DNA of 47,379 nt, from positions 1 through 47,379 of the forward strand of contig JAFGLT010000008.1 in assembly GCA_016927895.1 (NCBI GenBank), read 5' to 3'. This document shows positions 33,492 to 41,059 of this stretch, in pieces (position 1 is the stretch's first letter; each line of letters starts with the position of its first letter). The notes beneath the pieces are model-generated. The model had not been told where the DNA came from. It ran no database searches and saw only the letters and a list, made by a program, of their open reading frames with translations. Origin of the DNA: Candidatus Bathyarchaeota archaeon (GTDB lineage Archaea > Thermoproteota > Bathyarchaeia > Bathyarchaeales > Bathycorpusculaceae). The translations under genes and the position numbers were made by a program.

Positions 33492-34545
33492 CAAACCAGT
33501 AATTGGAAAATTTCCATTAGACATAATTGAAAAAATAGTCTACTCAAAGTTAGGAGCACCCAAGTCAGAAATACTCGTGGGACCAGGTCACGGTTGCGAT
33601 AATGCAGTTATCAGATTAGGAAATAACCAAGTTTTAGTTGCCACGGCAGACCCGCTGTCGATGATTCCTGCCCTAGGAATACGGGACTCCGCTTGGCTCT
33701 CCGTTAATTTGCTAGCTTCAGATTTAGCTACATGCGGTTTTCCACCCCAATTCATCATGGTGAACCTAAGCCTTCCCCCTAGCATGAGTGATGGCGAGTT
33801 TGAGGAGTATTGGGGTGCGTTTCATGAGGCATGCGAAAAGCTGGGTGTTGCTATCTTGGGGGGTCATACGGGAAGGTATGTTGGATGTGATTACACGATT
33901 ATAGGTGGAGGAGTTATGATGGCTATAGCCCCAAAGAACCAATACTTGTCGAGCAAGATGAGTAAGCCTGGAGACTTGCTAATTATGACGAAGGGAGTAG
34001 CAATAGCGGCTACTGGAATACTTTCCCGGGTTTTCCCAGAAACTATAGAGAAAGCGTACGGATTAGCTTTCCTTAAGAGGGCTCAATCATATTTCAGTCG
34101 ATTCAGTGTGGTTGAAGACGCGTTAACTGTGGCTTCCACAGGCTTAAGGGATGGAGGAGTCACATCTATGCATGACGTTACAGAAGGCGGCTTGCTGGGA
34201 GCAATTTATGAGCTGTCCGAAGCCTCTGGAAACGGCTTAGAAATTGAGCTTTCAGACGTTATAGTTACTGAGGAGGCAAAACGTGTTTGTGACCTCTTCG
34301 AGATAGATCCATATTCAACGTTGAGTGAAGGAACTCTGATTATCAGCGTGAAGCCTGAAAAAGCCGAAAAAGTGCTTCAGGCGTTAAAATCCAAGGGAAT
34401 GAGGAGCGCGGTAATCGGGAAAGTCACAGATCTGCACGAGGGCAGATGGGTTAAAAGAAGTGGAATTCGAGAAGCGTTGGAAAAGCCATCTGTTGATCCA
34501 TACTGGGAAGCTTATTGGAAAGCGCAGCAGAAGGGATGGAAGTGA
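33475..34545 (+). CDS. AIR-synthase-related kinase, ThiL/HypE-like
   Basis: 356 residues, GTG start inside the methyltransferase 3' end. PurM/HypE/ThiL fold: GPGHGCDNAVI (phosphate and Mg region), LVATADPLSMIPALGIRDSA, ASDLATCGFPPQFI, LGGHTGRYVGCDYTIIGGG in the N-terminal half, and HDVTEGGLLGAIYELSEASG plus STLSEGTLIISVKPEKAEKV in the C-terminal half. HypE's terminal Cys tail is missing. It lies between a TPP riboswitch and thiE, so thiamine-phosphate kinase activity (ThiL role) is the natural guess, but the motifs diverge from classical ThiL. Confidence 0.75.
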   Translation: MKKLIDKPVIGKFPLDIIEKIVYSKLGAPKSEILVGPGHGCDNAVIRLGNNQVLVATADPLSMIPALGIRDSAWLSVNLLASDLATCGFPPQFIMVNLSLPPSMSDGEFEEYWGAFHEACEKLGVAILGGHTGRYVGCDYTIIGGGVMMAIAPKNQYLSSKMSKPGDLLIMTKGVAIAATGILSRVFPETIEKAYGLAFLKRAQSYFSRFSVVEDALTVASTGLRDGGVTSMHDVTEGGLLGAIYELSEASGNGLEIELSDVIVTEEAKRVCDLFEIDPYSTLSEGTLIISVKPEKAEKVLQALKSKGMRSAVIGKVTDLHEGRWVKRSGIREALEKPSVDPYWEAYWKAQQKGWK

Positions 34546-35180
34546 CCCGGCGGCTAGAAGGTTTGTATCTTGTTGTTTCCCCAGTTATGCCTTTTGATGA
34601 ATTGCTTGTCGCTGTTGAGAAAGCTTTGGAGGGAGGCGTTGACTTGTTACAGCTTATTCCCGGCGAAGAGAGTTCCGAAACATTGAGGTTGGCTGAGGAT
34701 TTGGCGAATCTTACAGAGCAATATGACTTGCCTTTTCTTGTTAACGGCAGTTTGCAGTTAGCCAAGAAAGTCGGTGCAGAAGGATTACATTTAGATAGCT
34801 ACGATGTAACTCCAAGCGATATTAAACGAGCGCTTGGCGACCCTTGTATAGTAGGTTATACCGTAGGATGTCAGCTTGAGAAGTTGAGGTGGGCTGAAAC
34901 TGTTGGAGCCGATTACGTGTCTTTCTGCTCTGTTTTTCCAACGTCTTCTGCGGCTCAATGCGAGATAGTACCCATTGAGACCATAAAAGCGGCAAAACGT
35001 CAAACTGCTCTGCCAATATTCGCTGCGGGTGGCATAAACCTTAACAACGCTGGACTTGTCCTCAAAGCAGGCGTCAATGGAATCGCTGTCACCTCAGCGG
35101 TGATAGAAGCTGAAGACCCGAAGCAAACAGCAGTAAAATTCAAAGAGATTATCCGCAGAGCGCGAAAAGCAAAGCGGTGA
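34536..35180 (+). CDS. thiE: Thiamine-phosphate synthase
   Basis: About 214 residues. TIM-barrel ThiE that joins HMP-diphosphate and hydroxyethylthiazole phosphate. Motifs: LYLVVSPVMPFDELLVAVEK; GGVDLLQL; DLPFLVNGSLQLAKKVGAEG followed by LHL; GYTVGCQLEKLRWAETVGAD; YVSFCSVFPTSSA; and FAAGGINLNNAGLVLKAGVN followed by GIAVTSAV. The phosphate-binding loops are intact. The ATG at 34536 behind AGAAGGG is preferred; an earlier ATG at 34515 would add seven residues. It overlaps the kinase-like gene, the last member of the riboswitch-led operon. Confidence 0.88.
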   Translation: MEVTRRLEGLYLVVSPVMPFDELLVAVEKALEGGVDLLQLIPGEESSETLRLAEDLANLTEQYDLPFLVNGSLQLAKKVGAEGLHLDSYDVTPSDIKRALGDPCIVGYTVGCQLEKLRWAETVGADYVSFCSVFPTSSAAQCEIVPIETIKAAKRQTALPIFAAGGINLNNAGLVLKAGVNGIAVTSAVIEAEDPKQTAVKFKEIIRRARKAKR

Positions 35181-35234
35181 AGAAGAATCATTTGTTAGGC
35201 GATGATTCCGCCGAACTAATTTACCTATGTGGTT

Positions 35235-36113
35235 TTAGCGTTTCAGCTCGGACAAGATGAAGTTTACCATTTCGTCGGCGACGTTGACTTTCGTGACCAT
35301 CTGCAAGCCTTTCCAGCCTGGCTGGCTGTTCACGTCAACTATCACTGGGCCTTTTGGTCCTTCGAGGATGTCTACTCCGGCGATTTTGCAGCCGATAACC
35401 TTGGCGGTTTTAACTGCTAGCTCTTCAAGATCTGGCGGAAGTTCCAGCGGGGTTGGTTTGGCGCCTTGGCTGAAGTTTGTTTTCCAGCTTTCTGAGATTC
35501 TTCGCATTGCGGCTATTACCTGGTTGTCTATGACGAATGCGCGGATGTCTGAGTATCCGTGGGGTACGAATTCTTGGATGTAGATTACGCTGTGGTGGAA
35601 GGTTAGGGCTTTGAAGACTGTGGAGGCGATTTCTGAGTCTACGAGGCGGGTTGCGCCTATTCCTCTTGAGCCGAAAAGCGGTTTGACTACCACGTCGCCG
35701 CCTAGCTCAGTGAATGCTTTCAGCGCTTCGGTTACGCTTTCTGTTGCTACTGTGCGGGGTACGGGTATGTCGTTGTCCTCTAGAAGCGCGAGAATGTCGT
35801 ATTTGTCGACGCAGTGTTCTATGGCTTCAGTGGGGTTTATGACGAGGAAGCCTTTTCGTTCAAGTCGGTATAGCATGTCCATCCTGAAAACTAGTTCCTC
35901 CAGTGACCCGCGACCTATTGGGCGGATTACGAGAGCGTCCAGTTCCTCCATCAGGTTTACGTCGTTGACTTTGAAGTATGGTTTTTTGCCGAGCCATGCT
36001 ACAAGCTTCGGGAACGTGAAACACACATGGGGAACGCCTCGTTTAGTCAGTGCTTCTCGTAGTTGGGTGCTGCTCCAGGATTCCATGTTTCTGGTTGTGA
36101 TTCCGATTTTCAA
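35235..36113 (-). CDS. mptN: RimK-like ATP-grasp ligase, MptN-type (tetrahydromethanopterin glutamate ligase) candidate
   Basis: 292 residues. ATP-grasp: NPTEAIEHCVDKYDILALLE, then GGDVVVKPLFGSRGIGATRL (ATP lid), VIYIQEFVPHGYSDIRAFVI, and the metal-binding IAGVDILEGPKGPVIVDVNS. It belongs to the RimK/LysX/CofF/MptN group that adds amino acids to a carboxylate. The overall pattern is nearest MptN, which adds glutamate to tetrahydromethanopterin to give tetrahydrosarcinapterin. That suits the Fwd/Mch genes downstream. LysX/ArgX or other RimK-type roles are possible. Convergent with thiE. Confidence 0.72.
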   Translation of the reverse strand: MKIGITTRNMESWSSTQLREALTKRGVPHVCFTFPKLVAWLGKKPYFKVNDVNLMEELDALVIRPIGRGSLEELVFRMDMLYRLERKGFLVINPTEAIEHCVDKYDILALLEDNDIPVPRTVATESVTEALKAFTELGGDVVVKPLFGSRGIGATRLVDSEIASTVFKALTFHHSVIYIQEFVPHGYSDIRAFVIDNQVIAAMRRISESWKTNFSQGAKPTPLELPPDLEELAVKTAKVIGCKIAGVDILEGPKGPVIVDVNSQPGWKGLQMVTKVNVADEMVNFILSELKR

Positions 36114-36200
36114 GAGCGAAACCCTCCTTGTCAGTTGATGTATGAAATGCAGATTGCTTTTGCTCTTAAAGTTTCCGTGAGAAAAAGCTGGAGGTTGGTG

Positions 36201-36296
36201 ATGTTTTTAGGTGTTGTGACTGTTATGCTTGGAAAAGACTTTAGACCTCTCATACAGGAGCTCTTTAAAAACCTAATAGGGGAAGAGGAAAAATAA
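36201..36296 (+). CDS. Possible very small protein (31 residues)
   Basis: GGAGGT (36190-36195) lies five bases before an ATG at 36201 that opens MFLGVVTVMLGKDFRPLIQE followed by LFKNLIGEEEK. A hydrophobic first half and charged end suggest a membrane-associated micropeptide. A CTTAAAG stretch upstream could serve as TATA. The frame stays open further upstream, with an ATG at 36139. Family unknown; presence as a gene is only suggested by the ribosome binding sequence. Confidence 0.4.
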   Translation: MFLGVVTVMLGKDFRPLIQELFKNLIGEEEK

Positions 36297-36316
36297 GTTG
36301 AATGGGTTATTGGGGT

Positions 36317-36718
36317 TTATTTTTCGATTGCTTTTTGTATTTGGTTTATGCTTTCTGAGAAGTCTGCTGGCGTGTCTTTCTTCATTTTTTTGGAAGTGCT
36401 AAGGATGGTTTCGTAGCCTTTGCTTGACAGCTTGTTCTTCAAAGTGCCGAAGGTTCTGCCTTTCCAGAGTGCGCACGTGCAGAATATTATTGCTTTTTTG
36501 CCTTCGGTTTTTGGCAGTCGCTCCACGAACGCTGTGGTTTCCTTTGCTGGGTTAAAACCTTCTACGGGTGTACCTACAATCAGCAGGTCAAAGTCCTCCA
36601 CTGCTGACGGTTCAGAAGAGGTAATGGCGAACACTGGCGCTTTTATTGCTTCAGCGATGGCTTCTGCCATACTTTTGGTGTTCCCTGTTCTTGAAAAATA
36701 CAATACACAAGGCTTCAT
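36317..36718 (-). CDS. Flavodoxin-like protein
   Basis: 133 residues. The FMN phosphate loop LYFSRTGNTKSMAEAIAEAI opens the protein; DLLIVGTPVEGFNPA is the second FMN loop, and IIFCTCALWKGRTF the third. It has the short flavodoxin length of archaea. Probably a soluble electron carrier. Single gene. Confidence 0.85.
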   Translation of the reverse strand: MKPCVLYFSRTGNTKSMAEAIAEAIKAPVFAITSSEPSAVEDFDLLIVGTPVEGFNPAKETTAFVERLPKTEGKKAIIFCTCALWKGRTFGTLKNKLSSKGYETILSTSKKMKKDTPADFSESINQIQKAIEK

Positions 36719-36810
36719 AATCGTCTAGTGCAGTCTGTTGCTTAATAAAATCTACTATACAGCTCTAAAGAGGGAAAAGATGTGGGTTGGTACTTGGTGT
36801 GAGAGTTGGA

Positions 36811-37017
36811 TCATACCAGAATCACGTTTTTTGCGAGAATGAACGTGCCGATAGCTGCGAGTATCAAGATTGCAGTGCTTATGGGGGTGAAAGAGCAGGC
36901 GGCTTTGTATCCTATTAGGCAGGGTTTGCTTACTTTCTCGTTGGGTATTACTGTCTTAACTGCGGCTATGCTTAATATGACAATTACTGCAACAGCGACT
37001 ATTCCTAATGTTTGCAT
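36811..37017 (-). CDS. Small two-helix membrane protein with conserved-looking Cys pair
   Basis: 68 residues: helix 1 at 4-22 (LGIVAVAVIVILSIAAV), a loop with SKPCLIGYKAACSFTPIST (cysteines eight residues apart), and helix 2 at 48-66 (AILILAAIGTFILAKNVI). Its ATG overlaps the stop of the upstream 85-residue gene (TAATG), behind GGGAGGTG, so the two are translationally coupled. Family not recognised; the cysteines may bind a metal or form a disulfide. Confidence 0.7.
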   Translation of the reverse strand: MQTLGIVAVAVIVILSIAAVKTVIPNEKVSKPCLIGYKAACSFTPISTAILILAAIGTFILAKNVILV

Positions 37018-37274
37018 TATTTCACCTCCCGTGCTTCGGCTTTTTTGGGTGGCTTCAGCTCTTTTGGTTTCAAGTTTATTCTCAGGGTTCCTTTTTTGCC
37101 GATTATTTCCAGGATTACGTCTTCCACGAACATGGCCTGCACCAGTTCGCCTATGGTGCCCTCCACCAGAACGCTGTCGTAGGAGTCGTTTGCCAAGGTG
37201 ATGTTTTTCAGTTCAGTTTTTGATTTGAGTTCAACTGAGAAGTAGCGTTCTTCAGCTTTCATTTCATTTCCCAT
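37017..37274 (-). CDS. Small beta-rich hypothetical protein, coupled to the two-helix membrane protein
   Basis: 85 residues, soluble and charged. Alternating strands (YFSVELKSKTELKNITL, then DSVLVEGTIGELVQAMFVED followed by VILEIIGKKGTLRINL) suggest a small beta sandwich or barrel. A lysine/proline-rich tail (KPKELKPPKKAEAREVK) ends it. ATG at codon 5 is an alternative start. Its stop overlaps the next ATG, so the two proteins probably work together, perhaps as a membrane-associated complex. No family assigned. Confidence 0.65.
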   Translation of the reverse strand: MGNEMKAEERYFSVELKSKTELKNITLANDSYDSVLVEGTIGELVQAMFVEDVILEIIGKKGTLRINLKPKELKPPKKAEAREVK

Positions 37275-37382
37275 GTTTCTGCCTCACGTTTTCTCCTTGG
37301 GCAGCAAAACTGATTACTTTTATTTGCTTACAATGTGCAATGGTATACAACGGTGTGAATGGTTTAGCATCAGTGAGGAAAA

Positions 37383-38102
37383 ATGGAGAACCAAGAAGGA
37401 ATGGAAAGACTGTTTTTTGAGCTTGCCAGCGAAAGCAGACTCAGTATACTGCGCAAGTTAATGGAAAAAGATTGGAAGATGAATGAGGTCGCACGCAAAC
37501 TAGACTTGACTACTACCGAAACTTTTAGGCAACTGCAGCGTCTGAGTGAAGACCTGCTTGTTCAGAAGCAACCTGAAGGCACTTACGCCATCACTGAGTA
37601 TGGCAGGCTTGTGTTGATGCTCTCCGCCCCTTTGGAGCTTGTTTTCAAACACAAAGAATACTTTTTGAACCATGACGTGTCGTGGCTTCCGCCTCAATTC
37701 TTGTACAGGATAGGGGAACTTTCGCAAGCTAACTTGATGATGGGTATGGTTGAAAGCACAATGAAGACTTCCATGATGATTGGAGAGGCTGCACAGTTCA
37801 TGTGGGCGGTCTCCCCAGAACCAGTCCCGCAAACTTTTAACGAGATATCTAAGCAAATCCCTAAAGGCGCAGAATACAGGATACTTTCACCCCAGCCACC
37901 TGTAAAACTATCGAACCTCGAAAACAGAACTTACACTGACCCTCCAGCAATAATGGCAATCACCGAAAAAGAAGCCGTCATTTGTTTCCGCTTCAAAGAA
38001 GGAAGAGTGGATTACGCAGGCTTTACTGGAAAAGACCCCGATGTTATCAACTGGACCAAAGACGTATTCCTCTACTATTGGAATAAAGGACTGCGATACT
38101 AG
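37383..38102 (+). CDS. Winged-helix regulator with FilR1-like (DUF1724) domain
   Basis: 239 residues. The N-terminal winged helix (FFELASESRLSILRKLMEKD, then WKMNEVARKLDLTTTETFRQ and LQRLSEDLLVQK) is ArsR-like. A middle domain (about 110-230) includes ELSQANLMMGMVESTMKTSM, PKGAEYRILSPQPP and PPAIMAITEKEAVICFRFKE, resembling the DUF1724/FilR1 domain of methanogenesis-type regulators of euryarchaea. ATG directly behind GAGGAAAA. It stops with TAG. A regulator of C1 or energy genes is a plausible reading, given the Fwd/Mch operon in the window. Confidence 0.78.
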   Translation: MENQEGMERLFFELASESRLSILRKLMEKDWKMNEVARKLDLTTTETFRQLQRLSEDLLVQKQPEGTYAITEYGRLVLMLSAPLELVFKHKEYFLNHDVSWLPPQFLYRIGELSQANLMMGMVESTMKTSMMIGEAAQFMWAVSPEPVPQTFNEISKQIPKGAEYRILSPQPPVKLSNLENRTYTDPPAIMAITEKEAVICFRFKEGRVDYAGFTGKDPDVINWTKDVFLYYWNKGLRY

Positions 38103-38139
38103 CGGGTCTCGTTTTTATTTTGACGGTTCAGCATACGGT

Positions 38140-39063
38140 TTAAAATTTGTGGATCCAAGGGATAAGCTGTTGCGTGTTCTCGAATTTCTTAGAAAGTGGA
38201 AGTTGCAAGTAGGCTCCATAAGCGTTGTAGTACGGGGCGCCTTTTCTGGAAAACAATGTTAATACTTTGCCGTCGTGGTTGAATTTGAAGCCGTTTTCGC
38301 ACTTTTCATGCCCGCGTATCAAGATTTTGACGCCTAGTTTGTTTAGAACGTTTTCTGTAACGTTTTTTCCGAAGAATTTTCCAGCGCCCCTCGGCGAATT
38401 TGAAACCGTTTTAACCATGTCGTTGGGGTCGCTCCAAAGCAGGTCTTCGAGGAAATCTTGTTTAGGATGCGTTAGGTGCGCACGGGCCAAGTCTTGGACG
38501 CTGTTGATGTTAGGTGATAAGCCGCCGTGAACCATTAGGCAACGCTCTTCCACCAGCACGGCATTATAAAGATAGGCAAACAACTCACGAATTTTAGAGT
38601 ACGCCGCTATCCAGTTTTCCTTGAATCTGGCTTGTAACTGCAGGGGCAAGTCGTGGGGAGAAGCCTTCAGGTCTTCGGGGCCTTCGTGGTTTCCACGTAA
38701 GAGAACCACTTGCTCGGGAAAGGCGAGTTTAAGTTTAAGAATTGTGTAGTAGACTTCCGCTGAACGAGTGCCTCTGTCGCCATAGTCGCCCAGAAAAATC
38801 AAGGTTGCGTCTTTGGATTTGGCCAATTTCTGTGTGAACCCGCTGTTTTGCAGGATGCGAAGAAGACTATCGAGGTCGCCGTGTAAATCTCCAATCACTA
38901 AAGCCTCGCCTGAAGGTTCAAGCGTTACTAAATGGTCTGAAATTGTTAGGCACCCAGTTTTTCCGCGTTCGCCATCCAGCAAATCAATAACGTTATTGAT
39001 GGTTTTAACGAAGTTGCTGCTTTGGATAGCTTTGGATTCTTTTATTATTGATGAAAGTTTCAT
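38140..39063 (-). CDS. PPP-family serine/threonine phosphatase
   Basis: 307 residues. All metal-binding motifs are present: GDLHGD near residue 78, GDYGDRG near 112, RGNHEG near 145, and HGGLSP near 195 plus a later RGHEK. This is the PP1/PP2A-like dimetal fold, more eukaryote-like than bacterial PPM. It follows a coiled-coil gene by 15 bases on the same strand, so the two are probably an operon. Substrates unknown; cytoplasmic. Confidence 0.9.
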   Translation of the reverse strand: MKLSSIIKESKAIQSSNFVKTINNVIDLLDGERGKTGCLTISDHLVTLEPSGEALVIGDLHGDLDSLLRILQNSGFTQKLAKSKDATLIFLGDYGDRGTRSAEVYYTILKLKLAFPEQVVLLRGNHEGPEDLKASPHDLPLQLQARFKENWIAAYSKIRELFAYLYNAVLVEERCLMVHGGLSPNINSVQDLARAHLTHPKQDFLEDLLWSDPNDMVKTVSNSPRGAGKFFGKNVTENVLNKLGVKILIRGHEKCENGFKFNHDGKVLTLFSRKGAPYYNAYGAYLQLPLSKKFENTQQLIPWIHKF

Positions 39064-39078
39064 GGGATGGACCGTGAA

Positions 39079-40326
39079 CTATAGGATGTGGATTGTTTGG
39101 CCTAGAGACTCCTGTATGTTCTTTTCTATTGCTTTTTTGTGGTTGTGGATTCTGTGAACTATATCGTTGTACGCGCGTTTTTTGACTGCTTCATGAGCTT
39201 CAACTCTTGCTTTTTTTGCTTTTAGGCGCTTAGTTTGCTCCTGAAACATTGAGAGACTATTTCTAGTTTCCGCCATTTTTTCCGAGTTCAAAATTTCCCG
39301 TTCTTGCTTGGCTACGTCGGCACATCGCGTGTAGATTTTCGCCAACGAGTCACGGTTAAGTATCGCATCTATATCCTGTTCGGCCTTACGTTTTTTGTCT
39401 GACTTCAGTTTCAGCTTACCCTCATTCATCAAACGTTCCATTTTCTGCAAAATTTGTTTCAGTAGTGGGTACCCCTCCTGTTCAGTAGAAAAAGCTTTGA
39501 AAGGTTTCTGTAAATATTGGCTGAGCTTGTTGCGTTCGTCCGGTGTTAATCCTGCACCGCCTCGGTACAAAGCTAAAGCTTGCATTTTTTTGAAGGGTTT
39601 CTGAAGATGCCGCAACGCTTGTTTCAGCTCTTTGTTTAATTTTTCTATTTCTGCTTCTATCAAGAAAAGCTGGTCTACGGGGCCTTCGCTTTTCAAATCA
39701 GTTATTTTCTTTTCGAGTTCAGCAAGCTCTTTCTCTACGGGAAAACGGTCTTGTTCTATGCTTTTTGTTTCTGCTTCAACATCTAACAATTGCTGTTCCA
39801 GACTGTGCAGCTCGTCTATGAGCTGGAACGTTTCCTCTAGAGTTTTGGTTTTAACGTATTCTTTTGACAGAAAATCGTTGAAGGTGGAAAGCGATATTTT
39901 TGCTTTTTCGTGAACTGTCAAGAATTTTCGTCTATCCATTATGAAGTAGGGAGAAATTCGCGGAAACCAATTTTTGATGTCAATATCGGTTACAATAAAC
40001 ACTTTTTGAATTTCTTGAGCGAACCTGTTGAGGTTATCATAAGAAGTTTTGTCGGGAATAGTTACCTTTTTGATTCTGTCAGTGAAAAGACGCGCAAGCT
40101 TGTTCATGGCACGGGCGCGGTTGTAAGTGCGCATGTTTCTTCTTTCAATTTCCTTGGAGCTGTTATCCACAAGCATTTTGCCAACTTCAGCGAAGTTTTG
40201 AACTGCATCACGAATTTCGTCGCAAAGTTTCTGGGCTTGCGTCTGGACTGGAGTAAGAGTTGAGTTGGTTTGCTCTTTAAGCCAACCCTCTATATCAGCA
40301 GAAGAGAAATTTGTAGCTTCAGACAC
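39079..40326 (-). CDS. Long coiled-coil hypothetical protein, operon partner of the phosphatase
   Basis: About 415 residues from GTG at 40326 behind GGGAGTG; a longer frame begins 15 codons upstream. Central heptad-rich stretches (LEQQLLDVEAETKSIEQDRF; PVEKELAELEKKITDLKSEG; FLIEAEIEKLNKELKQALRH) and a C-terminal helix (FQEQTKRLKAKKARVEAHEA) dominate, with a compact N-terminal domain (DNLNRFAQEIQKVFIVTDID). A GAGLTPDERNKLSQYLQKPF segment lies in the middle. I know no family. Its place 15 bases before a PPP phosphatase suggests a scaffold, regulator or substrate of it. Confidence 0.68.
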   Translation of the reverse strand: MSEATNFSSADIEGWLKEQTNSTLTPVQTQAQKLCDEIRDAVQNFAEVGKMLVDNSSKEIERRNMRTYNRARAMNKLARLFTDRIKKVTIPDKTSYDNLNRFAQEIQKVFIVTDIDIKNWFPRISPYFIMDRRKFLTVHEKAKISLSTFNDFLSKEYVKTKTLEETFQLIDELHSLEQQLLDVEAETKSIEQDRFPVEKELAELEKKITDLKSEGPVDQLFLIEAEIEKLNKELKQALRHLQKPFKKMQALALYRGGAGLTPDERNKLSQYLQKPFKAFSTEQEGYPLLKQILQKMERLMNEGKLKLKSDKKRKAEQDIDAILNRDSLAKIYTRCADVAKQEREILNSEKMAETRNSLSMFQEQTKRLKAKKARVEAHEAVKKRAYNDIVHRIHNHKKAIEKNIQESLGQTIHIL

Positions 40327-40459
40327 AACAATGCACTCCCAGAATATTATTTGGACAGGCTTATTTATCAATTTTAGCCAAAATTAAGCCTAAATTCCAA
40401 TACTCACTATTGAGTAGTTACGCTTAAATAATTACATCGCCAACTAAAGCTGACCCAAG

Positions 40460-41026
40460 ATGAACACTAAAGCATTAGCTACAACAATAGTTTTCGCTGC
40501 TCTAACGGTAGCATTGAACCCAGGAGTTTCAGGAATCGGCGTTCCCGCACCTTACGCGCCATACCTAATCTACGGCCTTTGGGAAATACCCATAGTTGCA
40601 GCCTTTCTGCTGATTAGTCCCGCATCAGCAATAATAATTACCCTTTTAAACTCCGTCGTCTTGTTCGCTTTTTTCCCCGGTCCCTTGCCAACAGGACCAT
40701 TCTACAATCTCATAGCCGTATTCTCAACCCTGCTGGGTCTCTTTATAGCTAAAATATTCATCAAGCGCGAAAGTGCTGACCGCCAGACAGTGATTAAAAT
40801 CACTACTGGATCCACTATTCTCGGAATCGTCCTCCGTGTAGCAGTGATGACGCTCGTAAACTATATTACGCTACAGCAACCTTACCCTATCGGTTTCGAA
40901 TTGGAAGAAATAGCAGTTATTGCATCGCTTCCATTAACAGCCTTATTCAACGCCACAGTAGTCCTGTACACAATTCCCATAGGAGAATTCATAGCGCACG
41001 TTATCAAAGATAGAATAAAACTGTAA
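40460..41026 (+). CDS. Membrane protein of ECF S-component type
   Basis: 188 residues with about six transmembrane helices (LATTIVFAALTVALNPG; YGLWEIPIVAAFLLISPASA; IITLLNSVVLFAFFPGPLP; YNLIAVFSTLLGLFIAKIF; STILGIVLRVAVMTLVNYI; VIASLPLTALFNATVVLYTI). The size, N-terminal MNTKALATTIVFAALTV and a polar loop PAPYAPYLIYG before helix 2 resemble vitamin-capture subunits such as RibU. The substrate is not determined and no riboswitch precedes it. Divergent from the coiled-coil gene. Confidence 0.62.
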   Translation: MNTKALATTIVFAALTVALNPGVSGIGVPAPYAPYLIYGLWEIPIVAAFLLISPASAIIITLLNSVVLFAFFPGPLPTGPFYNLIAVFSTLLGLFIAKIFIKRESADRQTVIKITTGSTILGIVLRVAVMTLVNYITLQQPYPIGFELEEIAVIASLPLTALFNATVVLYTIPIGEFIAHVIKDRIKL

Positions 41027-41040
41027 ATCTGAAACTTCAT

Positions 41041-41056
41041 CGTTTAATGAAAAAGA
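41041..41056 (-). terminator. T-rich terminator after mch
   Basis: Just after the mch stop the minus strand reads CTAATTTTCTTTTTCATT, a T-rich tract suited to end the fwd-mch transcript. Confidence 0.45.
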
Positions 41057-41059
41057 AAA

